Of a stretch of DNA of 64,000 nt, positions 5,951-13,570 are shown piece after piece. The notes below the pieces were generated by a model. That model had not been told where the DNA came from, did no database searches, and saw only the letters and a program-made list of their open reading frames with translations. This DNA is from Phycisphaerales bacterium (GTDB lineage Bacteria; Planctomycetota; Phycisphaerae; Phycisphaerales; UBA1924), in contig CAJPFG010000031.1 of assembly GCA_905339235.1 (NCBI GenBank), forward strand, positions 1 to 64,000, read 5' to 3'. Within the stretch, counting starts at the first letter, position 1. The number at the start of each line of letters is the position of its first letter. Both the position numbers and the translations under genes were made by a program.

Positions 5951-7387
5951 TCACGAATGCGCCACGCGCCCGCGCATCAGCACGTAGTACAGCACGAACG
6001 CCAGCGCCAAACCCGTGAACCACGCGTACCCGTAGATCAGATCAAAGAACTCCGGGAAGATCGCCTTGTGCGTCGCCGCGTTCACAAACCCCGGCACGTT
6101 CGGCAGCACCGCCAGCGCCAGCACCACCACCGCCCGCCGGTTCACTCCGCCCGAGTACGAGTACGGCCCCGCCGCGGCGTACAGCCCCGCGACATCCAGC
6201 CGCGCCCGCCGCAGCACGAAGTAGTCGCAGAGCATGATCCCCGCGATCGGCCCCAGCAGCGCCCCGTACCCGATGAGCCACGTGAAGATGTACGCACCCA
6301 GGTTGTTGTAGAGGTACCACGGCATCATCAGCACGCCGACCACCGCCGTGATCATCCCGCCCATCCGGAACGAGATCCGCCCCGGCGCGAGGTTCGAGAT
6401 GTCGTTCGCGGGCGAGACCACGTTGGCCGCGATGTTCGTGGAGAGCGTCGCCAGCGTGAGCGCGAAGAGCGACACGCACACCACCAGCGGCGACCCGATC
6501 TTCGCGACCAGCGCCACCGGGTCGCCGATCGCCTGCCCGAAGATCAGCACCGTCGCCTGCGTCACCGCGATCCCGATGAACGCGAAGAGCGTCATGGTGG
6601 TCGGCAGCCCCAGCGCCTGCCCCCACGCCTGCGACTTCTGCGACTTCGCGTACCGCGTGAAGTCCGGGATATTCAGCGAGAGCGTCGCCCAGAACCCCAC
6701 CATCGCCGTCAACTGCGGGAAGAAGACGCGCCAGAACTCGCCGCTCGTCTTGAACCGCGACCCCTGCGAGAAGAGCGCCCGCGGCGACTCCACCTTGAAC
6801 ACCGCCCACGCCAGCAGCCCCAGCCCCGCGACGATCAGGAACGGCGCCGACCACGACTCCAGCCACTTGATCGAGTTCATCCCGTGCCACACGAAGTGCA
6901 GGTTGATCGCCCAGAACGCGAGGAAGCACGCCCCCTGCCACGGCGTCAGCCCGATCGCCAGCACGTTGGCCTGGTCGGCGACGAGATCGATCCGGCCGAG
7001 CGCGCCGAGAATCTGGTAGATGGCCGCGCCGCCGATCCAGGTCTGGATCCCGAACCACCCGCACGCGACCAGCGCCCGTGCCATCGCCGGGATGTTCGCC
7101 CCCGCCGTCCCGAAACTCGCCCGCATCAGTACCGGAAACGGAATCCCGTACTTCGCGCCCGCGTGCCCGTTGAGGACCATCGGCACCAGTACGATCACGT
7201 TCCCGAGCATCACCGTCAGCGTCGCCTGCCACCACGACATGCCCCGCTCGATCATGCCCGCTGCGAGCGTGTAGGTCGGGATGCACACGGCCATGCCGAT
7301 CCACAAGGCCGCGATGTGCCAGGTGGACCAAGTCCGCTGGGCGGACGTGGTCGGAGCCAGGTCCGGGTTGGAGAGGGAGTTGGGCAT
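5951..7387 (-). CDS. NCS1-family nucleobase/hydantoin permease
   Basis: 478 aa with about 12 predicted transmembrane helices. The N-terminal WSTWHIAALWIGMAVCIPTY and the stretch ALVACGWFGIQTWIGG are hallmark NCS1 segments; the latter carries the Trp and Gln that line the substrate site in Mhp1-type transporters. NCS1 proteins import uracil, cytosine, allantoin or hydantoins with Na+ or H+. Given its neighbours (aminotransferase, beta-ureidopropionase, semialdehyde dehydrogenase), uptake of uracil, thymine or a dihydropyrimidine is likely; this is inference. It lies between the transposase unit and a divergently transcribed lipoprotein gene. Confidence 0.88.
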   Translation of the reverse strand: MPNSLSNPDLAPTTSAQRTWSTWHIAALWIGMAVCIPTYTLAAGMIERGMSWWQATLTVMLGNVIVLVPMVLNGHAGAKYGIPFPVLMRASFGTAGANIPAMARALVACGWFGIQTWIGGAAIYQILGALGRIDLVADQANVLAIGLTPWQGACFLAFWAINLHFVWHGMNSIKWLESWSAPFLIVAGLGLLAWAVFKVESPRALFSQGSRFKTSGEFWRVFFPQLTAMVGFWATLSLNIPDFTRYAKSQKSQAWGQALGLPTTMTLFAFIGIAVTQATVLIFGQAIGDPVALVAKIGSPLVVCVSLFALTLATLSTNIAANVVSPANDISNLAPGRISFRMGGMITAVVGVLMMPWYLYNNLGAYIFTWLIGYGALLGPIAGIMLCDYFVLRRARLDVAGLYAAAGPYSYSGGVNRRAVVVLALAVLPNVPGFVNAATHKAIFPEFFDLIYGYAWFTGLALAFVLYYVLMRGRVAHS

Positions 7388-7488
7388 CCTACACGGATCG
7401 GCAATGGCCCTCGCGATTGATGAGCAATCAACGGACTTGCCGCAATCTCAAAGGCATAGGAGTCCCGCGGCCATGCGGTATACTGACG

Positions 7489-7494
7489 CCATCA
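7489..7494 (+). promoter_or_regulatory. Candidate -10 box of the lipoprotein gene
   Basis: TATACT with a preceding G/C-rich extension, 30 nt upstream of the ATG at 7525. A clear -35 is not visible, so this is tentative. Confidence 0.3.
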
Positions 7495-7524
7495 CCGGTG
7501 AGCCTCACCGAAAGGGGGACATCC

Positions 7525-8463
7525 ATGAACGCGAAACTGATTCTGGCGGCGGGATTGACCGTTGCGTTGCTCGGCTGCGCGAACCGCGGCCAGGGCCCGG
7601 AAGCGAAGGACAACAACAGCCCCGAACCCGGCGAAGTGAAAGTCCAACTCGCGGAAACGCCCGCGGCCGTGCGGACGACGATCGAGCGTGAACTTGCGGG
7701 TGGCGAACTCGAGGACATCGCCAAAGAGGAGCGCGACGGTCGCACCGTCTACGAGACCGACATCGTGCGCGATGGCCGCGAGTGGGAGGTCGTGGTGGCC
7801 GAGGACGGCAAGGTCATCTCGAAGAAGCAGGAAAGTGCCGCCGGCAAGGACGAAGCATCGCGCGACGGCTGGCAAGACCGGTTCGACGTGAACAAATCGA
7901 GCCTGACGCCCATCGGCAACAACCCCTGGCTCACGATGCAGCCCGGACGCGTGCTGAAACTAACGAATGGAAAGGACACGCTGACCATCTCCGTCCTCAA
8001 CGAGACCCGCGTGGTGGACGGCGTGACCGTCGGCATCCTCGAGGAGCGTGAAACCAAGAACGGAAAGCTGGCCGAGATCTCGTACAACTTCTTCGCGACC
8101 GACACCGCAACCGGCGATGTCTACTACTTCGGCGAGGATGTGGACAACTACAAGGACGGCAAGGTGATCAACCACGACAGCGCCTGGCGATCGGGTGTTG
8201 ACGGCGCCCGCTTCGGCCTGATGATCCCGGGGAACCCGCGCGCCGGGCAGAAGTACTACCAGGAAATCGCCCCGGGCGTGGCGCTCGACCGCGTCGAGAT
8301 CGTCTCGACCGACGCAACCCTCAAGACCCCCGCCGGCACCTTCGAGCACTGCCTGCACCTGAAGGAAACCACCCCGCTCGAGGCGGGCGTCAGCCACAAG
8401 TGGTACGCGCCGGGCGTGGGGATGATCAAGGACGACGAGTTCGAACTGGCCGAGAAGCCGTAG
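7525..8463 (+). CDS. Lipoprotein with PepSY-like N-terminal region
   Basis: 312 aa. ATG 7525 is chosen because AAAGGGGG lies 7 nt upstream and the protein then begins with a lipoprotein signal: MNAKLILAAGLTVALLGC, lipobox LLGC with Cys18. Residues ~40-95 (ETPAAVRTTIERELAGGELE...VYETDIVRDGREWEVVVAEDG) resemble a PepSY-like domain. The remaining ~200 residues are a beta-rich domain of unknown function. It is convergent with the beta-ureidopropionase gene; a small hairpin GAAGGC-gtcaa-GCCTTC (8463-8479) straddles the shared 3' ends. No direct link to pyrimidine catabolism can be seen; it is probably an envelope protein. Confidence 0.75.
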   Translation: MNAKLILAAGLTVALLGCANRGQGPEAKDNNSPEPGEVKVQLAETPAAVRTTIERELAGGELEDIAKEERDGRTVYETDIVRDGREWEVVVAEDGKVISKKQESAAGKDEASRDGWQDRFDVNKSSLTPIGNNPWLTMQPGRVLKLTNGKDTLTISVLNETRVVDGVTVGILEERETKNGKLAEISYNFFATDTATGDVYYFGEDVDNYKDGKVINHDSAWRSGVDGARFGLMIPGNPRAGQKYYQEIAPGVALDRVEIVSTDATLKTPAGTFEHCLHLKETTPLEAGVSHKWYAPGVGMIKDDEFELAEKP

Positions 8464-8469
8464 AAGGCG

Positions 8470-9339
8470 TCAAGCCTTCGCGATCTTCGTGTAACTCTCC
8501 GGCCGCCGGTCGCGGTAGAACTGCCAGACGTTCCGCACTTCCTGGATCATGTCGAGGTCGAGGTCGGCGACGACCACCTCGTCCGTGTCGCGACCGGCCT
8601 GGACCATGATCTGGCCACGCGGGTTGCAGAAGTACGACTGGCCGTAGAACTCGCCGATGTTCCAGGGCTGCTCGCGCCCGACGCGGTTGATGGCGCCGAT
8701 GTAGTACTGATTGGCCACGGCGTGGGCGGGCTGCTCGAGTTTCCAGAGGTACTCGGAAAGGCCGGCGACGGTGGCGCTGGGGTTGAAGACGATTTCGGCG
8801 CCGCTGAGGCCGAGTTCGCGGGCGCCCTCGGGGAAGTGGCGGTCGTAGCAGATGTAGACGCCGATCTTGCCGAAGGCGGTCTGGAAGACCGGGTACCCCT
8901 CGTTGCCCGGCGTGAAGTAGAACTTCTCCCAGAAGCCCGGGTGGCAGTGCGGGATGTGGTGCTTGCGGTAGCGGCCGAGGTACGCGCCCTTGTGGTCGAT
9001 GACCGCGGCCGTGTTGTAGTAGACCCCCATCATCTCCTGCTCGTAGATCGGGACGATCATGACCATCCCGTGCCGCTTCGCCACGTCCTGCATCAACTTC
9101 ACGGTCGGGCCGTCGGGGATCGCTTCCGCCGTCTCGTACCACCGCACCTGCTGCTCGGCGCAGAAGTACGGGCCGTAGAAGATCTCCTGGAGGCAGCAGA
9201 CCTGTGCACCCTTCTCCGCGGCCTGCTTGATCAGGCCGAGGTGCTTCTCGATCATCGCTTCCTTGATCTTCGCCAGCGGCTGATCGGCGGCGAGGGGGTT
9301 CGAGCACTGAATGAGCGCGGCGCGGGTGATGCGTGGCAT
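8470..9339 (-). CDS. Beta-ureidopropionase / N-carbamoyl-beta-alanine amidohydrolase (nitrilase superfamily)
   Basis: 289 aa carbon-nitrogen hydrolase. The catalytic triad is visible: Glu in CLQEIFYGPYF, Lys in YRKHHIPH, and Cys in VYICYDRHFPE. These motifs, including the CYDRHFPEG context, are characteristic of the beta-ureidopropionase branch, which hydrolyses N-carbamoyl-beta-alanine or N-carbamoyl-beta-aminoisobutyrate to the free beta-amino acid, CO2 and ammonia. This is the third step of the reductive pyrimidine route. The product feeds the aminotransferase at 3768-5171. Dihydropyrimidine dehydrogenase and dihydropyrimidinase are not in the window. Confidence 0.85.
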   Translation of the reverse strand: MPRITRAALIQCSNPLAADQPLAKIKEAMIEKHLGLIKQAAEKGAQVCCLQEIFYGPYFCAEQQVRWYETAEAIPDGPTVKLMQDVAKRHGMVMIVPIYEQEMMGVYYNTAAVIDHKGAYLGRYRKHHIPHCHPGFWEKFYFTPGNEGYPVFQTAFGKIGVYICYDRHFPEGARELGLSGAEIVFNPSATVAGLSEYLWKLEQPAHAVANQYYIGAINRVGREQPWNIGEFYGQSYFCNPRGQIMVQAGRDTDEVVVADLDLDMIQEVRNVWQFYRDRRPESYTKIAKA

Positions 9340-9348
9340 GGCGGAAGT

Positions 9349-9753
9349 CTAACGTGCCTTTGGTGGCCGCGGGGGCTGCTCCGACCATGGGATCCCGGTA
9401 TACCACGTCGGCTTGCACTCCGGAGGTCCGAAGTACCCCCAGTCGTCGAGTGTGTCCATGACAAGACGCTCACTCAACGGACTGCGGCTACTCAATGCGG
9501 ACCAGAAGTACCCGCGACTGGCCGCCAGTTTCTGAAACGCCTGTCGCTGGGCTCGCTCCTCTTCGGTTTCCTGGGCGCTTAGATCACCGAAGTATCCGAG
9601 GACTCCATTGTGCCCGCCAAAGTCAGGCAGGAAGCACAACCTCTCGAAACGCACATGATCATCTTCCAGAATGAAAGGCGCCACGGCGCGCACGCCTAAC
9701 GACTCTGCAATCGTTCGAAACTCCTCCGCGGTCGATGGTCTCAAAACACTCAT
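9349..9753 (-). CDS. Hypothetical protein
   Basis: 134 aa, soluble, acidic in the middle and ending in a proline-rich tail. It begins MSVLRPSTAEEFRTIAESLG and contains many aromatic residues (GYFGDL, GYFWSAL, WGYFGPP). No signal peptide or membrane helix. It lies 9 nt upstream of beta-ureidopropionase and 6 nt downstream of the dehydrogenase, so it appears co-transcribed with the pyrimidine catabolic genes, but I recognise no domain and assign no function. Confidence 0.6.
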   Translation of the reverse strand: MSVLRPSTAEEFRTIAESLGVRAVAPFILEDDHVRFERLCFLPDFGGHNGVLGYFGDLSAQETEEERAQRQAFQKLAASRGYFWSALSSRSPLSERLVMDTLDDWGYFGPPECKPTWYTGIPWSEQPPRPPKAR

Positions 9754-9759
9754 TATGAG

Positions 9760-11253
9760 TTACATCCACCGGCTCACCACCACCTTGCTCTCCGTATAGA
9801 ACTTCACCGCGTCTTCGCCGTTGGCGTGAAGATCGCCGAAGAACGACTGCTTCCACCCCGCGAACGGGAAGACCGCCATCGGCGCCGGCACGCCGACGTT
9901 GATGCCGACCATCCCCACCTGCGCGTGGGTGCGGAAGCGGCGGGCGCTGTAGCCGCTGCTGGTGAAGATGACCGCCATGTTCCCGTAGCGGGAGCGGTTG
10001 AGCGTGGCGAGGGCCGCGTCGAGCGTGTCTTCGCGCATGACGGAGAGGACCGGCCCAAAGATCTCCTCGTCGGCGATCTTCATCCCCGGGCGGACGTTGT
10101 CGAAGATCGTCGGGCCGACGAAGCAGCCCTGGCTTGGCATCGCGGCCTTGCGGCCGTCGAATGTCAGCGTGGCGCCGTCCTGCTCGCCCGAGGCGATGAA
10201 GCCGAGAATTCGCTCCTTGCTGGCGACGTCGATGACCGGGCCCATCCCGACGCCCGCGTCGCAGCCGGGGGCCACCTTGATCTTCTTCGCGGCCTCCACC
10301 AGCCGGGGCACCAGCCATGTGCCCGCATCCCCCACCGCGATCGCCACCGATCCCGCGAGGCACCGCTGGCCGGTGTTGCCGAAGGCCGAGCCAATGACAC
10401 CCTCGATCACGGCGTCCTGGTTGGCATCGGGCATGATCACCATGTAGTTCTTGGCGCCGCACATGCACTGGGCGCGCTTGCCGGCGGCGGTGGCGGTGGT
10501 GTAGATGTGCTTGCCGGCCCGCGTGGAACCGACGAAGGAGACCGCGCGGACATCGTCGTGCGTGATGAGGTAGTCAACCACCTTGGGCCCGCCGGTCACC
10601 AGGTTCAGCACGCCCTTGGGAAGCCCGGCCTCGTGCGCCAACTCGACTTCGCGCACGGCCGAGAGCGGCACCTTCTCGCTGGGCTTGAGCACAAACGTGT
10701 TGCCGCAGGCGATGGCCATGGGCCACATCCACAGCGGGACCATCACGGGGAAGTTGAACGGGGTGATCCCCACGCACACGCCCAGCGGCACGCGGTCCAC
10801 GGTGCTGTCGATGCCCACCCCGCTCTTGTCCTCGGTGCGGCAGAACGAACTGGACACGGCGATCTGCGGCAGGCTCTTGCCCATCATGAGCGTGGGCGCG
10901 GCACAGGCGAACTCGACGCAGTCGATGCCGCGCCGAACATCGCCGCGAGCCTCGGCCAGGGTCTTGCCGTGTTCTTTCACGATCATCCCCGCGAGTTCCT
11001 CGAAGTGCGTTTCGAGGACCTGCTTGTAGCGGAAGAGAAACTGGCAGCGGTCGCCAACGGGCATTGCGGCCCAGGCCGGGAAGGCCTCGCGGGCCGCGGC
11101 GACGGCGTCCTCGGCGGCACGAACGGCCACAAGATCGACCTCGGCGAGCGTCTCGTCGGTCGCGGGATTGACGACGGCGTGCGTGCCGCCGCCGAATGCC
11201 GGGGCGGCCCTCTGGCCGGCGATGAAGTGGTCAACTCGGGTTGGCGCGGTCAT
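9760..11253 (-). CDS. mmsA: CoA-acylating methylmalonate-semialdehyde dehydrogenase
   Basis: 497 aa, aldehyde dehydrogenase superfamily. The start is ATG 11253 (MTAPTRVDHFIAGQ), preceded by GGAGG. The catalytic Cys lies in NTGQRCLAGS, typical of the MMSDH clade, and GITPFNFPVMVPLWMWPMA matches the family's cofactor region. The enzyme converts malonate or methylmalonate semialdehyde plus CoA and NAD+ to acetyl-CoA or propionyl-CoA. That completes breakdown of beta-alanine/beta-aminoisobutyrate produced by the neighbouring aminotransferase; it also serves valine and inositol catabolism elsewhere. First gene of the minus-strand run (9760, 9349, 8470). Confidence 0.88.
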   Translation of the reverse strand: MTAPTRVDHFIAGQRAAPAFGGGTHAVVNPATDETLAEVDLVAVRAAEDAVAAAREAFPAWAAMPVGDRCQFLFRYKQVLETHFEELAGMIVKEHGKTLAEARGDVRRGIDCVEFACAAPTLMMGKSLPQIAVSSSFCRTEDKSGVGIDSTVDRVPLGVCVGITPFNFPVMVPLWMWPMAIACGNTFVLKPSEKVPLSAVREVELAHEAGLPKGVLNLVTGGPKVVDYLITHDDVRAVSFVGSTRAGKHIYTTATAAGKRAQCMCGAKNYMVIMPDANQDAVIEGVIGSAFGNTGQRCLAGSVAIAVGDAGTWLVPRLVEAAKKIKVAPGCDAGVGMGPVIDVASKERILGFIASGEQDGATLTFDGRKAAMPSQGCFVGPTIFDNVRPGMKIADEEIFGPVLSVMREDTLDAALATLNRSRYGNMAVIFTSSGYSARRFRTHAQVGMVGINVGVPAPMAVFPFAGWKQSFFGDLHANGEDAVKFYTESKVVVSRWM

Positions 11254-11480
11254 GGCGGACCTCCGGGTGCGGTGCGAACGCGCAAGTGTACGTCGGGGCC
11301 CGCGACCACCCGACGCGGGGCGAGCCCGGTCACCGAGGCGGCGCGCGTTATTCGGACCGATCGCGGCAGGAATCGCGCGGCGGGCGTGGGCGTACACTCT
11401 TGGCTGATTCTGGCCCCGGACGGAGCCGATTCGACTACCGGCACGGAAGCACGCACATCCGCTAACCGGAGACACTCGGC

Positions 11481-12371
11481 ATGGCACCACGCGCGTACTG
11501 GACCGGTAACCTCAAGATCTCGCTCGTCAGTTTCGGCGTGCGGCTTTACAACGCCGTGTCGGAGGCGGAGAAGGTGCGCCTGAACCAGGTTCACAAGGGC
11601 TGCAACGCGCGGATCAAGATGCCGACGACCTGCCCTATTCACGGGCAGGTGGACCGGTCCGAGATCGTGAAGGCGTACGAGTTCGAGAAGGACAAGTATG
11701 TCGTCATCGAGCAGGAGGAACTGGACAAGATCAAACTCCGCTCGGAGAAGACCATCGAACTGACCAAGTTCGTGCCGGCGGATTCCCTGCGCGACGTGTA
11801 TCTCGATTCGGCGTACTACATGGCGCCCGACGGGCCGGTGGCGGAAGAGCCGTTCCGGGTCGTGCGGGAGGCGCTCGAGAAGACGGGCACCGCGGGGATC
11901 GGAAAACTCACCATCGCCGGAAGGGAGCGGCCCGTGGTGCTGCGCCCGGGGGACAAGGGGTTCACGCTCAACACGCTGCACGCGGCCAACGAGGTTCGCG
12001 ATGCGACGCCGTACTTTGATGAGATCAAGGACGGAGAGGTGAACCAGGAGTACATGCAACTGGCGATGACGCTGATCAAGGGCAAGATGGGGAAGTTCGA
12101 TCCGACGGAGTTCCGGGATCGGTACCAGGACGCGCTGGTCGAACTCGTGAAATCCAAGATTGCGGGGCAGGCGCCGGTGATCATCCAGGAAGAGGAACTG
12201 CCGGCCACGTTCAACTTCGCCGAGGCGCTCAAGCAGAGCCTTGACGGTGTGGGGCGTCCGGCGGAGGAAGCGGTCGCGGCGCCGGCGGGGAAGGCGGCGG
12301 CGAGCGCGAAGAAGCCGCCGGCCAAGAGCGTTCCCGCGGTCGCCAGGAAGCAGAAGAGGAAGCAGGCCTGA
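11481..12371 (+). CDS. ku: Non-homologous end-joining protein Ku
   Basis: 296 aa. The core Ku fold spans residues 1-250 (ARAYWTGNLKISLVSFGVRL; YEFEKDKYVVIEQEELDK; GKLTIAGRERPVVLRPGDKG; NQEYMQLAMTLI). The C-terminal ~40 residues are a Lys/Ala-rich tail, as in other bacterial Ku proteins that bind LigD or DNA through basic extensions. Ku homodimers encircle broken DNA ends and recruit LigD. A GGAG lies 9 nt before the ATG. Its stop codon overlaps the next start by one base (TGATG), indicating translational coupling with the BRCT protein and then LigD. Divergent from mmsA across 227 bp. Confidence 0.93.
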   Translation: MAPRAYWTGNLKISLVSFGVRLYNAVSEAEKVRLNQVHKGCNARIKMPTTCPIHGQVDRSEIVKAYEFEKDKYVVIEQEELDKIKLRSEKTIELTKFVPADSLRDVYLDSAYYMAPDGPVAEEPFRVVREALEKTGTAGIGKLTIAGRERPVVLRPGDKGFTLNTLHAANEVRDATPYFDEIKDGEVNQEYMQLAMTLIKGKMGKFDPTEFRDRYQDALVELVKSKIAGQAPVIIQEEELPATFNFAEALKQSLDGVGRPAEEAVAAPAGKAAASAKKPPAKSVPAVARKQKRKQA

Positions 12372-13570
12372 TGACGCAACCCGCCGGGCAGCAGATCTCG
12401 GGCGAACCGGGCCATCCGGCCGGACTGCTGGGCCAGCGGGTGACCTTCACGGGACGATTCGCGACATTGACGCGTGCGGAAGCCGAGAGGCTCGTGGATC
12501 GCGCCGCCGGGCGGGTGGTTTCGGGCGTGGCGCCGCGCGCGACGATGCTGGTGGTGGGGATGCGCGGCTGGCCGCTCATCGACAGCGGGCGCGTGACCCG
12601 GAAGATCGAGGAGGCGGAGCGGGTGCGGGCGTCGGGCAAGCCGATCCGCATCGTCTCGGAAACGCAGTTCCGCGAGATGCTCGGGTTGGATCCGCCGGCG
12701 AAGAGCGAAACCAAGGCGCTGGATGCGGAGCAGGTGTGCGCGGCGCTCGGGATCGACCGCCGCACGCTGGAGCGGTGGGAACATTGCGGGCTGGTGCGGC
12801 CGCACGCGGGGAAGTACGACTTTCAGGATTTGGTTTCCCTTCGCACCGTGGCGGGGCTGGTGGCCAAGAGCGTGAGCCCGGTGGTGATCCGCAAGAGCCT
12901 GGAAGCGCTGGGCGGATTGCTGCCGGGGATCGATCGGCCGCTGGCGCAACTGAACATTCTTGTTTCCGACAAGGGCGAACTCGTGGCGGAGGTTGAAGAG
13001 GCTCTCTTGACGCAGACCGGGCAACTCGAGATGCGGTTTGATCCGCCCGCGGTGGGAGACGCGGCGGCGCCGTTCACGCTGGTGCCGGGCGAGACTCGCG
13101 ACAGCGCGGGGTGGATCGAAGCAGGGATCGAGCACGAAGCGGTGGGCGATCTGGTGGAGGCGGAGAGCGCGTATCGACGCGCGGCGGCGCTGGCGCCGGA
13201 TGATCCCATCCCGCCGTTCAATCTCGGAAACGTGCTGCTGGCGGCGGGGAAGTTGGAGGCCGCGGCGGAGCGGTTTGCGCAAGCGGCGGCGCTCGATCCA
13301 CGGCACGCGCAGGCGTGGTTCAACCTGGCGCACGTGCAGGACGAACTGAGAGACGGCCGGTCGGCGATGCGGTACTTGCGCCGGGCGATCGCCGTGAACC
13401 CCGCGTTCGCCGATGCGTATTTCAACCTCGCGGAACTCGCGGAACGGCTGGGGGACAAGGAGACGGCCGCGTCGGCGTGGGATGATTACCTGCGGCTCGA
13501 CCCCGCGAGCGAGTGGAGCGCGCTGGCCCGACGCAAACTGGGGGCACTGCGGGGGTTGGCGTGGGCCTGA
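12371..13570 (+). CDS. BRCT - MerR-type HTH - TPR fusion protein in the NHEJ operon
   Basis: 399 aa. Residues ~18-107 form a BRCT domain (LLGQRVTFTGRFATLTRAEA; TMLVVGM; VSETQFREMLGL). Residues ~112-185 are a MerR-like winged HTH (AEQVCAALGIDRRTLERWEH). Residues ~235-395 contain about four TPRs, each with NPA/DP-type junctions (AESAYRRAAALAPDDP, AAERFAQAAALDPRHA, AMRYLRRAIAVNPAFA, AWDDYLRLDPASEW). It overlaps ku by one base at the 5' end and ligD by 10 nt at the 3' end, so it should be made with them. BRCT domains bind phosphoproteins or DNA and TPRs scaffold proteins. An NHEJ scaffold or DNA-bound regulator is my inference. Confidence 0.85.
   Translation: MTQPAGQQISGEPGHPAGLLGQRVTFTGRFATLTRAEAERLVDRAAGRVVSGVAPRATMLVVGMRGWPLIDSGRVTRKIEEAERVRASGKPIRIVSETQFREMLGLDPPAKSETKALDAEQVCAALGIDRRTLERWEHCGLVRPHAGKYDFQDLVSLRTVAGLVAKSVSPVVIRKSLEALGGLLPGIDRPLAQLNILVSDKGELVAEVEEALLTQTGQLEMRFDPPAVGDAAAPFTLVPGETRDSAGWIEAGIEHEAVGDLVEAESAYRRAAALAPDDPIPPFNLGNVLLAAGKLEAAAERFAQAAALDPRHAQAWFNLAHVQDELRDGRSAMRYLRRAIAVNPAFADAYFNLAELAERLGDKETAASAWDDYLRLDPASEWSALARRKLGALRGLAWA

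Noticed and set aside
5957-7420. Long plus-strand frame antisense to the permease
   Set aside because: Composition is that of an antisense shadow; the minus strand encodes a clear 12-helix NCS1 permease.
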